From positions 46,571-110,570 of the forward strand of contig CAZCZO010000010.1 of the NCBI GenBank assembly GCA_964503275.1: a DNA stretch of 64,000 bases. The letters run 5' to 3'. Made by a program: the position numbers and the translations under genes. The notes beneath the pieces are model-generated. The model was not told where the DNA came from. It was given only the letters and a program-made list of their open reading frames with translations, and did not search any database. Shown here in pieces: positions 40,911 to 48,135 of this stretch; position 1 is the stretch's first letter, and each line of letters starts with the position of its first letter. Source of the stretch: DASRAP01 sp964503275 (GTDB lineage Bacteria; Gemmatimonadota; Gemmatimonadetes; Gemmatimonadales; Gemmatimonadaceae).

Positions 40911-41501
40911 TCACGGTACGTAGAGCGCCGGCCGCTGTGGCGTGATGCGCCGGGCAAAATCGCGCAGCACCTGCTCGTCGCGCTCGAGCGCATCGCCCGT
41001 GTGCAGCGTGTCGCCGAGCACGATGCGGCGCCGCGCGAAGTCGAAGCCCACGGGGAGGATCGGCACGCGGGCCTCGTGGGCGATGTGCCAGTAGCCGCTG
41101 CGCCAGCGTTCGACGCGCTTGCGGGTGCCCTCGGGGGCGAGCACGAAGACCATCGCCTCGTGGCGGGCGAACTCGTCCACGATGGTCTGCACCACGGCAT
41201 TCGGTGCGCTGCGGTCCACCGGGATGCCGCCGATGCGCCGCAGCACCAGACCCACGGGCCAGCGGAACAGGGAGTCCTTGCCGATCCACACGGCCCGGAG
41301 CCCGATCGCGAACTTGGCGGCGACGCCCACGAAGAAGTCCCAGTTGGACGTGTGGGGGACCACGACGATCACGAGTTTGGGCAGGGCGGGGAACTCGCCC
41401 TCGAAGTCCCAGCCCCAGCGCCGCATCACCCAGGCGCCCAGGGCGCGGGTGCGGGGTCCACCGACCTGCGGGATGACCGAGGGCAGCACGGGGATGGGCA
41501 C
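40911..41501 (-). CDS. 1-acyl-sn-glycerol-3-phosphate acyltransferase-like (PlsC family)
   Basis: A 196-residue acyltransferase. The catalytic HX4D motif is VVPHTSNWDFFVG, followed by IGKDSLFRWPVGLVLRRIGG, the substrate motif FVLAPEGTRKRVERW and PILPVGFDFARRRI. This is the compact form of the family that starts with PHTSNWD. It would acylate lysophosphatidate or a related lipid at the inner membrane. GTG 41501 is the start. Confidence 0.8.
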   Translation of the reverse strand: MPIPVLPSVIPQVGGPRTRALGAWVMRRWGWDFEGEFPALPKLVIVVVPHTSNWDFFVGVAAKFAIGLRAVWIGKDSLFRWPVGLVLRRIGGIPVDRSAPNAVVQTIVDEFARHEAMVFVLAPEGTRKRVERWRSGYWHIAHEARVPILPVGFDFARRRIVLGDTLHTGDALERDEQVLRDFARRITPQRPALYVP

Positions 41502-41651
41502 GCGGGAAGTATAGCGCGGAGGGCGCCGATGCGGACCGCAGGGACCCGGGCGCGGGGCGGCCTTCGCGACGTGCTGGACGGCGGCGGCACGCGCGGTAGC
41601 TTTCGGGGTAGCCCTTGTGGCTGGTCCATCACCCCCCGACTCCGTCCCACC

Positions 41652-42062
41652 ATGCTGACGACCCTTGCGCTCTCGCTCTCGCTGGCCTTCGTGCCGGCCG
41701 CCGCTGCTCCCGTCACGCTGACGCTGCCCACGGCGACCGTCGCCGACACGACCTTCGCCCCTGCGGGCAAGTACGAGCTGTCCATCGATGTGCAGGGCAA
41801 TCAGCTGCCCCTCGGCCTGGAGCTGTGGCAGGAGGACGGCAAGTGGCTGGGCACCATCAGCACGCAGCAGATGGGGGCGACGAACCTGACCTCGGTGACG
41901 ATGGACCCCGCCAAGCGGCTCATCAAGTTCGAGTTGCCGGCGCCCAATGGCGATGGCAGCGTCGCAGGCGAGTTGGAGCTGAAGACCGACAACACCGTCG
42001 CGGGCTCGCTCTACCTGATGGGGCAGGGGATCCCGATCGGCGGGAAGAAGATCGTGCCGTAG
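41652..42062 (+). CDS. small exported protein of unknown function
   Basis: A 136-residue protein: signal peptide (TTLALSLSLAFVPAAAA) and a beta-rich mature part with repeated strands (LPLGLELWQEDGKWLGTIST, KFELPAPNGDGSVAGELELK). The pattern resembles small lipocalin- or DUF-type barrels of Gemmatimonadota, but no family can be named. ATG 41652 opens the signal peptide. It converges on queD with a 39-bp gap. Confidence 0.6.
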   Translation: MLTTLALSLSLAFVPAAAAPVTLTLPTATVADTTFAPAGKYELSIDVQGNQLPLGLELWQEDGKWLGTISTQQMGATNLTSVTMDPAKRLIKFELPAPNGDGSVAGELELKTDNTVAGSLYLMGQGIPIGGKKIVP

Positions 42063-42101
42063 TCGCGTGGCGCGGCGCGCGCCCTGCCCGTTGCGCCGTG
42101 C

Positions 42102-42470
42102 TCAGCCGCGGTACCGCACTCCACTGCGCCCGCTCTCCCGCACCTCCACCTCGTGGAGCAGCGGCAGGGCGGGCGCGAGTCGTTCCCAGATGTACAGCGC
42201 GATGTGTTCAGTGGTCGCGTTCTCCAGCCCGGGCACGGCATTGAGATGCACGTGATCGAGCGCGGCCTTGAGCGGCGCCCAGGCGCGCTCGACGTCGGCG
42301 AAGTCCATGACCCAGCCGTACTGCGGGTCCACCGGCCCGCGCATCGTGAGGATCACGGTGAAGGTGTGGCCATGCAGGCGCGAACAGGGATGCGACGCGT
42401 CGAGGGCCGGCAGCGTGCGGGCGCTGGCCAGTTCGAAGGTCGCGAAGAGGTCCATCACGGGCGGCGTCAT
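42102..42470 (-). CDS. queD: 6-carboxy-5,6,7,8-tetrahydropterin synthase
   Basis: A 122-residue QueD homologue, converting dihydroneopterin triphosphate to 6-carboxytetrahydropterin, the first committed step to queuosine. CSRLHGHTFTV supplies the catalytic Cys and two zinc histidines; WVMDFADV, ALDHVHLN and PGLENATTEHIA follow as in E. coli QueD, and the C-terminal VRESGRSGVRYRG keeps the Glu. The first zinc His, usually in F.AAHRL, is not in place: the sequence is FELASARTLP. A spaced His (DASHPC) might substitute. Third gene of queC-queE-queD, overlapping queE by 4 bp. Its first 25 codons are copied at about 47764-47839. Confidence 0.85.
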   Translation of the reverse strand: MTPPVMDLFATFELASARTLPALDASHPCSRLHGHTFTVILTMRGPVDPQYGWVMDFADVERAWAPLKAALDHVHLNAVPGLENATTEHIALYIWERLAPALPLLHEVEVRESGRSGVRYRG

Positions 42471-43096
42471 CGGATCCCCAGGGCTTTGTGCGTTTGCAGC
42501 GAGAGCCGCCACTGCGGATGCGCGAGGCAGTAGGCCAGCGCGGCCTGCGTGTTGGCGGCCGTGTCGGGGCCGTCGAGCGGCTGCAGGGAGAAGTGCGCGA
42601 AGTCGAGCGCGGCGAAGCGGTCGGGCATGGCCAGCGGCTGCGGATACACGAGCTTGAGTTCGTGGCCGCTCGTGAGCACCAGCGGGGCGTCGGCCTTGGG
42701 GCTGACGCAGATCCAGTCGATGCCCGGCGGCGCGGGCTGGGTGCCGTTGGTCTCGACGGCGACGGTGAAGCCGCGGGCGTGCAGGGCCTCGACGGCGGGC
42801 GCATCGAGCTGCAGCAGCGGTTCGCCGCCGGTGCAGACCACATAGGGCGCGCCGCGCTCTCCCTGTGGCCAGCGCGCCGCGACGGCGTCGGCGAGCGCGT
42901 CGGCCGTCTCGAACCTGCCACCGTCGGGCCCGACGCCCACGAAGTCCGTGTCGCAGAACTGACAGATGGCCCGCGCGCGGTCCTGCTCGCGGCCCGTCCA
43001 CAGATTGCAGCCGCTGAAGCGCAGGAACACGGCCGGGCGTCCGGCGTGCATGCCCTCGCCCTGCAGCGTGTAGAAGATCTCCTTGACCGTGTACAT
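42467..43096 (-). CDS. queE: 7-carboxy-7-deazaguanine synthase (radical SAM)
   Basis: A 209-residue radical SAM enzyme making the 7-deazaguanine ring for queuosine. The opening YTVKEIFYTLQGEGMHAGRP is diagnostic, and the cluster cysteines are CNLWTG...ICQFCDTDF, with the 14-residue insert between the first and second Cys that marks QueE. VVCTGGEPLLQLD is the glycine-rich SAM motif. Start ATG 43096 overlaps the queC stop (TGATG). Part of its 3' half is copied at about 47836-48018. Confidence 0.9.
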   Translation of the reverse strand: MYTVKEIFYTLQGEGMHAGRPAVFLRFSGCNLWTGREQDRARAICQFCDTDFVGVGPDGGRFETADALADAVAARWPQGERGAPYVVCTGGEPLLQLDAPAVEALHARGFTVAVETNGTQPAPPGIDWICVSPKADAPLVLTSGHELKLVYPQPLAMPDRFAALDFAHFSLQPLDGPDTAANTQAALAYCLAHPQWRLSLQTHKALGIR

Positions 43097-43794
43097 CACG
43101 CGCCGACCCCGTAGCGGGTGGGGTCGGGGACCTTCGCGGCGGCAAAGCCCGCGCGGCGCAGGGCGCAGCTGTCGCAGTGCCCGCAGGCCGCCCCATCGGG
43201 CGCGGGGTCGTAGCAACTGGTGGTGAGCGCGTAGGGCACGCCGAGCGCCGTGCCGCGCTGGATGATCGCCGCCTTGGACAGTGCGATCAGTGGCGTGTGG
43301 ATGCGAAGCCGCGCCGTACCCTCGACGCCCGCGCGTGTCGCGAGGTTCGCCATGCGCTCGAAGGCCGCGATGTATTCGGGGCGGCAGTCGGGGTAGCCCG
43401 AATAGTCCACCGCGTTCACGCCCACGTAGAGGTCGGTGATGCCCAGGACCTCCGCCCAGGCCAGCGCATAGCTCAGGAAGATGGTGTTGCGGGCCGGCAC
43501 ATAGGTAACGGGCACGTCGCTCGCGGCGGTGTCGCGGTCCTTGGGTACCGCGATGGTCGAGTCGGTGAGCGCCGAGCCCCCGACGCTTCGGAGGTCGAGA
43601 TCGATGATCTCGTGGCGTGCAACGTCGTAGTGTGCGGCGAGGGCCTGCGCGGCGCCGAGTTCATGGGCGTGGCGCTGCCCGTAGCGGAAGGACAGCGCGG
43701 TGACCGGCGCGCCGGTGGCGGCGACCTCGGCGAGCACGGTGGCGGAGTCGAGGCCGCCGGAGAGGAGGACGAGGGCGGGGGGGGGAGCGGACAT
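43096..43794 (-). CDS. queC: 7-cyano-7-deazaguanine synthase
   Basis: A 232-residue ATP-dependent enzyme that turns carboxydeazaguanine into preQ0. LVLLSGGLDSATVLAE is the PP-loop, followed by ALSFRYGQRH and YVPARNTIFLSYALAWAE; zinc ligands lie in TTSCYDP ... ACGHCDSCALRRAGF. First gene of the que operon. ATG 43794 is the first Met before the PP-loop. I looked for a preQ1 riboswitch upstream and did not find one. Confidence 0.95.
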   Translation of the reverse strand: MSAPPPALVLLSGGLDSATVLAEVAATGAPVTALSFRYGQRHAHELGAAQALAAHYDVARHEIIDLDLRSVGGSALTDSTIAVPKDRDTAASDVPVTYVPARNTIFLSYALAWAEVLGITDLYVGVNAVDYSGYPDCRPEYIAAFERMANLATRAGVEGTARLRIHTPLIALSKAAIIQRGTALGVPYALTTSCYDPAPDGAACGHCDSCALRRAGFAAAKVPDPTRYGVGA

Positions 43795-43823
43795 AGCTGT
43801 CCGAAACTTACCGCCCCTCTCGC

Positions 43824-44195
43824 CTATTGTCGTTGCAGCAGCGCGTTGACCGTGACTGGCGTTGGTCCGCACGATCCGGCAGCAACTTCGACCGGCATGG
43901 CCGACTGCCATGCGTGGTGCTGATCGCCCGAGACCTCGACGGTGTACATGCCCGGCCGTCCGCTGGCCAAGAACGCAGCGCCGTCCTGCGCACGCGTCAG
44001 GGCTGAATCGCGGTAGGTGCCTTCGGACGCAACGACGGTGGCGCCAGCAACTGCAGATCCAGAGAGCGAGTCGCGGACGAACACCTGAAGTGCGGGCCGC
44101 GAAACGTCGGTGCAGACCGGGCTGGTGGCGTCGCATGCGACGAACGCGAGCGCGGCGGCTGTGGCGCAGACTACTGAAGTGAGGCGTACGGACAT
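43824..44195 (-). CDS. small lipoprotein with Ig/carboxypeptidase-regulatory-like fold
   Basis: A 123-residue lipoprotein: SVVCATAAALAFVAC with Cys at residue 21, then DATSPVC. The body LQVFVRDSLSGSAVAGATVVA ... YTVEVSGDQHH reads as a single carboxypeptidase-regulatory-like (CarboxypepD_reg) beta domain. AAGGGAGAATTGAC precedes the ATG, a good ribosome site. It follows the protease-like lipoprotein gene on the same strand after 118 bp. Confidence 0.65.
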   Translation of the reverse strand: MSVRLTSVVCATAAALAFVACDATSPVCTDVSRPALQVFVRDSLSGSAVAGATVVASEGTYRDSALTRAQDGAAFLASGRPGMYTVEVSGDQHHAWQSAMPVEVAAGSCGPTPVTVNALLQRQ

Positions 44196-44313
44196 GTCAA
44201 TTCTCCCTTATGAAAACACTTTCCGGGTCGGCGGCTCAGATCTCGAACAGCGACGCAGGTCGGCCCACACCTCGAGTCTGGTGTCGCGCGGCATGTCGGC
44301 GAAATGGCAGAGC

Positions 44314-45639
44314 TCAGAACGCAAGGAGCCACCCCACCTCGGCGAGCATCTGGTCGAGGCTCATGAAGTAGCGGGTGCTCCCCGACGCAGCCCAGTGCAT
44401 TCCCATCAGGAAAATGTCGTTCGGCCCAGAACCAGCCGGCGTGTGAACCGGTGATCCACTGTCTCCGCCGGCACTGCCGTACGATCCTGCGTCCTGACAC
44501 ATGTACCACACGTCGACGGCCGCGACAAATATATCTTGACACGTCCCTACCACATAGCCATGCGTTGTTCCCGTCACGCGGCCAGACTTCGCGACGGCTT
44601 GGTACAGCGTCGCGACGTCCACTCCCGTACGAAAAAACAACGGATTCGTGGAGTCCGCGTACACAGCTCCGCTCTGCTGGATTGCTCGAGCGACACGACC
44701 CAAAACGAATACAGTGTCCCCAGGTAGGCTGTCCCCAAACGTGTTGAACGCGTAGATCGAGAGATCAGCGTACCGGCAAGTGTACGGTGAGCAAAACAAC
44801 CCCGGGCGATCAAAGATCTCCGAACCGATTCTGCCCGCAGACGCACCTTGGTAGAGTGTGTCGAGGTCTACAGCGAACTCCACGGTCGAGCAGTGAGCCG
44901 GCATCATTACGAACGATCTCACCGGGAACGGCCAGAATCGCATTGCGGATGGCCCCAGGGTGCACATGGGACGGAGGCGCGCCGCCGCGCCGAATCCCGC
45001 TGTCAAAGGCCGACATCGCTGCTCAATCTGAAAGCCTCCGCAATCTGCCTCGCGCACGATGTCTGGTCGTTCAGTGATTCGCAGTGCGCTGTCGGGTACA
45101 CCTAATTGCCGAGCACGTTCGCGCAGCGCGAATGACTCAGAAATTCGAACGAGCCCGATCTCGACTTGGTTTGCAAACTCATCAATATCCACGGACCTCG
45201 CGCTTCCCGGGAGCTCAGGCCACAATACCCGTCGCCACTCGTCGAGCTGGGCGAAGCTGAAGCGAACCGGTCGTCCTGCCACTATGGTCCTTGGTGGTCG
45301 TCCCGGAAAATCCCCGCGTGCGCGAATGCGCTCAGATTCAAGAAAGGCGCCAGCTTCGAGCTCACGACCAGCAGCGGTGAGCGTGACAACAAGGCTTTCT
45401 TCGTCATCGAGATACGCGCCAGCGAACTCAGGAAACTCGCGCGCGACCGCTCGAAACAATTTCTCACCTGCTCGCCATGACGCGTCCTCTTCCCCGCTGA
45501 CACGGAAAGCCGACAAACTGACAGATGCGCCGTCGCGAAGCGGACTCGTCGCATCTCTGTCGGTACAGCCTGACAACGCGACGGCAGCTACCGCCGCGCA
45601 CCAAAGTCGCGAAGCCCTATGGACTAAGAACGTCGGCAT
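44314..45639 (-). CDS. trypsin-like (S1) protease lipoprotein
   Basis: A 441-residue lipoprotein (LWCAAVAAVALSGC). Residues about 40-200 are a pro-region-like domain (WRAGEKLFRAVAREFPEFAG ... LVVTLTAAGRE) as in streptogrisin-type S1 peptidases. The catalytic His is probably in SFVMMPAHCSTVEFAVD, replacing the usual TAAHC, and the nucleophile in GSAGGDSGSPVHTPAG; the Asp cannot be assigned by eye. NDIFLMGMHWAASGS after it fits the last S1 strand. The gene is lower in GC than the rest. ATG 45639 is chosen for the lipoprotein leader. Membrane-anchored proteolysis outside the cell is inferred. Confidence 0.65.
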   Translation of the reverse strand: MPTFLVHRASRLWCAAVAAVALSGCTDRDATSPLRDGASVSLSAFRVSGEEDASWRAGEKLFRAVAREFPEFAGAYLDDEESLVVTLTAAGRELEAGAFLESERIRARGDFPGRPPRTIVAGRPVRFSFAQLDEWRRVLWPELPGSARSVDIDEFANQVEIGLVRISESFALRERARQLGVPDSALRITERPDIVREADCGGFQIEQRCRPLTAGFGAAARLRPMCTLGPSAMRFWPFPVRSFVMMPAHCSTVEFAVDLDTLYQGASAGRIGSEIFDRPGLFCSPYTCRYADLSIYAFNTFGDSLPGDTVFVLGRVARAIQQSGAVYADSTNPLFFRTGVDVATLYQAVAKSGRVTGTTHGYVVGTCQDIFVAAVDVWYMCQDAGSYGSAGGDSGSPVHTPAGSGPNDIFLMGMHWAASGSTRYFMSLDQMLAEVGWLLAF

Positions 45640-45821
45640 TCTCTGAGTGGATCGGTGCATGCGTGCTCCATTGCTCCCTCGACGACGAATGGCGGACTGC
45701 TCGGGCACGTTGGCATGGCCTCCTCGGGACGTCAACCACACATCGCGTGGTGTCGCATTCGTGAAAGTGTCAGCATGCCGATGAGACTGCGATCAAGGCA
45801 CCACATTTGGGAGTCGGTGGT

Positions 45822-46160
45822 TGAATCGGCCCGGGTTCATCGGAGCCTCAGTTAGCTGAGTCCCAGAGCCACGGACGTGGCCTGGGTGTGATGATACAGC
45901 GCTTCGTACTCCGCCGGCGGGATATCGCCGATCGGTTCCATCAGCCGCACACTATTGTACCACGCGATTCACTCCAGCGTCGCGTACTCGACGTCCTCCC
46001 GCCCTCGCCACGGCCCGAGATGATGGATGACCTCGGCTTTGTACAGCCCGTTGATGGTCCCGGCGAGCGCATTGTCGTACGCATCGCCGCGACTCCCGAC
46101 GCTGGACTCAATCCCCGCTTCGAGCAGTCGGTCGGTGTACCGGATGGCGAGGTGCTGGGC
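45822..46160 (-). pseudogene. IS3-family transposase, C-terminal relic with IS end
   Basis: Minus-strand remnant of an IS3 orfB. It reads AIRYTDRLLEAGIESSVG, DAYDNALAGTINGLYKAEV and ends MEPIGDIPPAEYEALY ... -stop at 45852. A TGA at 45969-45971 replaces a Trp codon, so it is dead. The sequence at 45822-45850 (beginning TGAATCGGCCCGGG) probably is the element's terminal inverted repeat. The N-terminal part of a similar gene lies at 47558, beyond the IS30 and IS481 insertions. Confidence 0.75.
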
Positions 46161-46251
46161 GGATTCAATCGGTCGTCGCAACACCTCCAACAACGAGGTG
46201 TGTATGGGGCGACCCGCCGGATGGATGAAGCAATTGACCGGGAGGGGCGCC

Positions 46252-46520
46252 ATGCGATCTCCGGGTGCTCCCTCGCTCCGGCGCGAAGTCGAGCGTCAAT
46301 TCTGGGCACAGATTGCGACGGGAATCACGAGCGAGAAGGCCGCCGAAGCGGTCGGGGTGTCGCCGGCGGTCGGCACTCGCTGGTTCCGGCATCGCGGAGG
46401 GATTCCCTTGATGATGGCGAAACCAATTGGTGGGCGGTATCTGTCGTTCGCCGAGCGAGAGGAGATCGGGTTACTGTGCGCACAAGAGGTCGGGGTGCGG
46501 GAGATCGCTCGTCGCCTAGG
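46252..46520 (+). pseudogene. IS30-family transposase, N-terminal relic
   Basis: ATG 46252 opens about 90 codons typical of IS30: REVERQFWAQIATGITSEKA, AVGTRWFRHRGGIP, then GGRYLSFAEREEIGLLCAQ and VREIARRLG. The frame is cut at 46520 by the IS481 element; the C-terminal half with the DDE residues is not found on the other side. The IS30 left end appears to sit near 46161, inside the IS3 relic. Confidence 0.75.
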
Positions 46521-47551
46521 TGCAGTTGACGAGGACGTTGTTCACAGGCGCGCGGGGAGTCGGCTGGCGGGTGGGGCGAAGTGGAGCGCGGCGTGGCGTC
46601 GTTCGAAGGTGTAGTAGGTGAGGGCAGCCGCCAAGGCCCGGCGGCGTTCGTGGGAGTGGCGGGAGGGCCGCGCGTAGGCCCATTCCACCAGCAGGGTGCG
46701 GATGAAGCGCTCCGCTTGCCCGTTGGTTTGGGGGCGATACGGGGCGGTGAAGCGCTGGCCGATGCCGAGCGCCAGCGCGGTCGTCGCGAAGGGCAGGCTG
46801 CGGTAGCAGCCGCCATTGTCGGTGAGCACCCGCTCGACGGGGATGCCGAGCGTGGCATACCACGCGACCGCGCGCTGCAGAAAGCCTGCCGCGGTGTCCC
46901 CCGTCTCGTCGGGGAGGACCTCCGCATACGCGAGGCGCGAGTGATCGTCGATGGCGACGTGGACATACTCCCAGCCGATGCCGCGCACCCGGGTGCGGCG
47001 GTCGCCGTGGATGCGGTGGCCGACCCGCCCGATGCGCCCGAGCTTCTTCACATCGAGGTGCACGAGCTCGCCCGGATAGGCGCGCTCGTAGCGACGGACC
47101 AGCGGCGGCGGGGCCAGGGCCGGGAGCCGGGCGAGGCCCACGCGGCGCACGTGGGTCACCACAGTCGAGAGCGGCAGCGGCAGGTGCTGCGCGATGCGCG
47201 GCGTACTCCAGCGGCGGCGGCGCGCCCGCTCGATCTGCCGCCGCCGATGCCGGGGCAGCCGCGTCGGGGACCGGCGCGGCCGCGAGGAGCGGTCGGTCCA
47301 CTCGGGACTGGCGCCCGCGGCGCGCCGGAGCCACTTATACACGGTCTGCCGCGAGACGCCGAGCGCGGTGGCCACCTGCGCCACGGGGACGCCGGTACGG
47401 ACCCGCGCCACGGCGAGCTGGCGCCCGGCGACGGTCAGCCGGGCCTGGGGATGATGGGGGTTCACAGGACCTCTGAGGGGTGGGAGTTGAGGACTCGACA
47501 CCCACAGCTTGTACTCCTTACGTCCTGTGAACAACCTCCTTGCTAACTACA
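46521..47551. mobile_element. complete IS481-family insertion sequence
   Basis: A 1,031-bp element with 28-bp terminal inverted repeats (46521-46548 and 47524-47551) that match at 23 of 28 positions and share GTTGTTCACAGG. It is flanked by CCTAGG (46515-46520) and GCTAGG (47552-47557). IS481 elements are known to target NCTAGN, so both flanks fit, but they differ in the first base and belong to different older elements (IS30 left, IS3 right). Confidence 0.85.
46542..47465 (-). CDS. IS481-family DDE transposase
   Basis: A 307-residue transposase. It begins with the family-typical NPHHPQARLTVAGRQLAVAR, then a helix-turn-helix (PVAQVATALGVSRQTVYKWL). The catalytic triad is Asp in GELVHLDVKKLG, Asp in VERVLTDNGGCY and Glu in QTNGQAERFIRTL. 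The frame is intact, so the element may still be active. GTG 47465 is chosen because it gives the family N terminus and follows AGAGG; GTG 47501 and TTG 47534 are alternatives. The stop lies inside the terminal repeat. Confidence 0.85.
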   Translation of the reverse strand: MNPHHPQARLTVAGRQLAVARVRTGVPVAQVATALGVSRQTVYKWLRRAAGASPEWTDRSSRPRRSPTRLPRHRRRQIERARRRRWSTPRIAQHLPLPLSTVVTHVRRVGLARLPALAPPPLVRRYERAYPGELVHLDVKKLGRIGRVGHRIHGDRRTRVRGIGWEYVHVAIDDHSRLAYAEVLPDETGDTAAGFLQRAVAWYATLGIPVERVLTDNGGCYRSLPFATTALALGIGQRFTAPYRPQTNGQAERFIRTLLVEWAYARPSRHSHERRRALAAALTYYTFERRHAALHFAPPASRLPARL

Positions 47552-47557
47552 GCTAGG

Positions 47558-47763
47558 CCGGACGGCACTGGCGCCGGGCCACGATACAGCGCCCGACTTG
47601 TCCGGCGGCCGAGCCGCATGCGGAGCTGCACGCCCTCGACGCGGTACAATCGACGCACGCGCGTGATGTTTACCGGCAACCATTCATAGACTAAGTGCAA
47701 CAACCGCCACAGCCGCGTGAAGCCAAAGCGCGGCCGGGCCATCGCGAGATCGTGCGTGCGTCC
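47558..47763 (-). pseudogene. IS3-family transposase, N-proximal relic
   Basis: Minus-strand fragment reading DLAMARPRFGFTRLWRLLH ... VNITRVRRLYRVEGVQLRMR, then RRTSRALYRGPAPVP. This is the HTH_21-type region before the integrase core of IS3 orfB. It is cut on one side by the IS481 right end and on the other by the queD/queE fragment. It and the relic at 45852 could be two ends of one old copy. Confidence 0.65.
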
Positions 47764-48018
47764 ACGCATCGAGGGCCGGCAGCGTGCGGGCGCTGGCGAG
47801 TTCGAAGGCCGCGAAGAGGTCCATCACGGGCGGCGCCATCGGATCCCCAGGGCTTTGTGCGTTTGCAGCGAGAGCCGCCACTGCGGATGCGCGAGGCAGT
47901 AGGCCAGCGCGGCCTGCGTGTTGGCGGCCGTGTCGGGGCCGTCGAGCGGCTGCAGGGAGAAGTGCGCGAAGTCGAGCGCGGCGAAGCGGTCGGGCATGGC
48001 CAGTGGCTGTGGATACAC
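47764..48018 (-). pseudogene. copied fragment of queD 5' end and queE 3' end
   Basis: 255 bp matching 42395-42649 at a fixed offset of 5,369 bp with about six substitutions. It carries the first 25 codons of queD, the overlap with queE, and about 60 codons of the queE C terminus, in the same orientation as the intact genes. No start or complete domain remains, so it cannot be functional. Its left edge abuts an IS3 relic. Confidence 0.85.
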
Positions 48019-48053
48019 CAGTGTCGGAATCTACCTCCACGGCCATCGTGACA

Positions 48054-48082
48054 TTGCCTAGGCGGAACCGCCGATGCACTTT
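48054..48082 (+). promoter_or_regulatory. promoter of the giant repeat lipoprotein (TTGCCT-N17-CACTTT)
   Basis: TTGCCT at 48054-48059, 17 bases, CACTTT at 48077-48082, 54 bases before the chosen GTG. The -10 and its distance to the start are the same as for col2. Confidence 0.45.
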
Positions 48083-48135
48083 CTTCGCCGACGTCCCATA
48101 TTCTGGCGCTGCGTACCCCTTTGGAGCCCCCTGCT

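Noticed and set aside
43795..43823. Possible preQ1 riboswitch before queC
   Set aside because: No preQ1-I or preQ1-II sequence pattern is present in the short upstream region.
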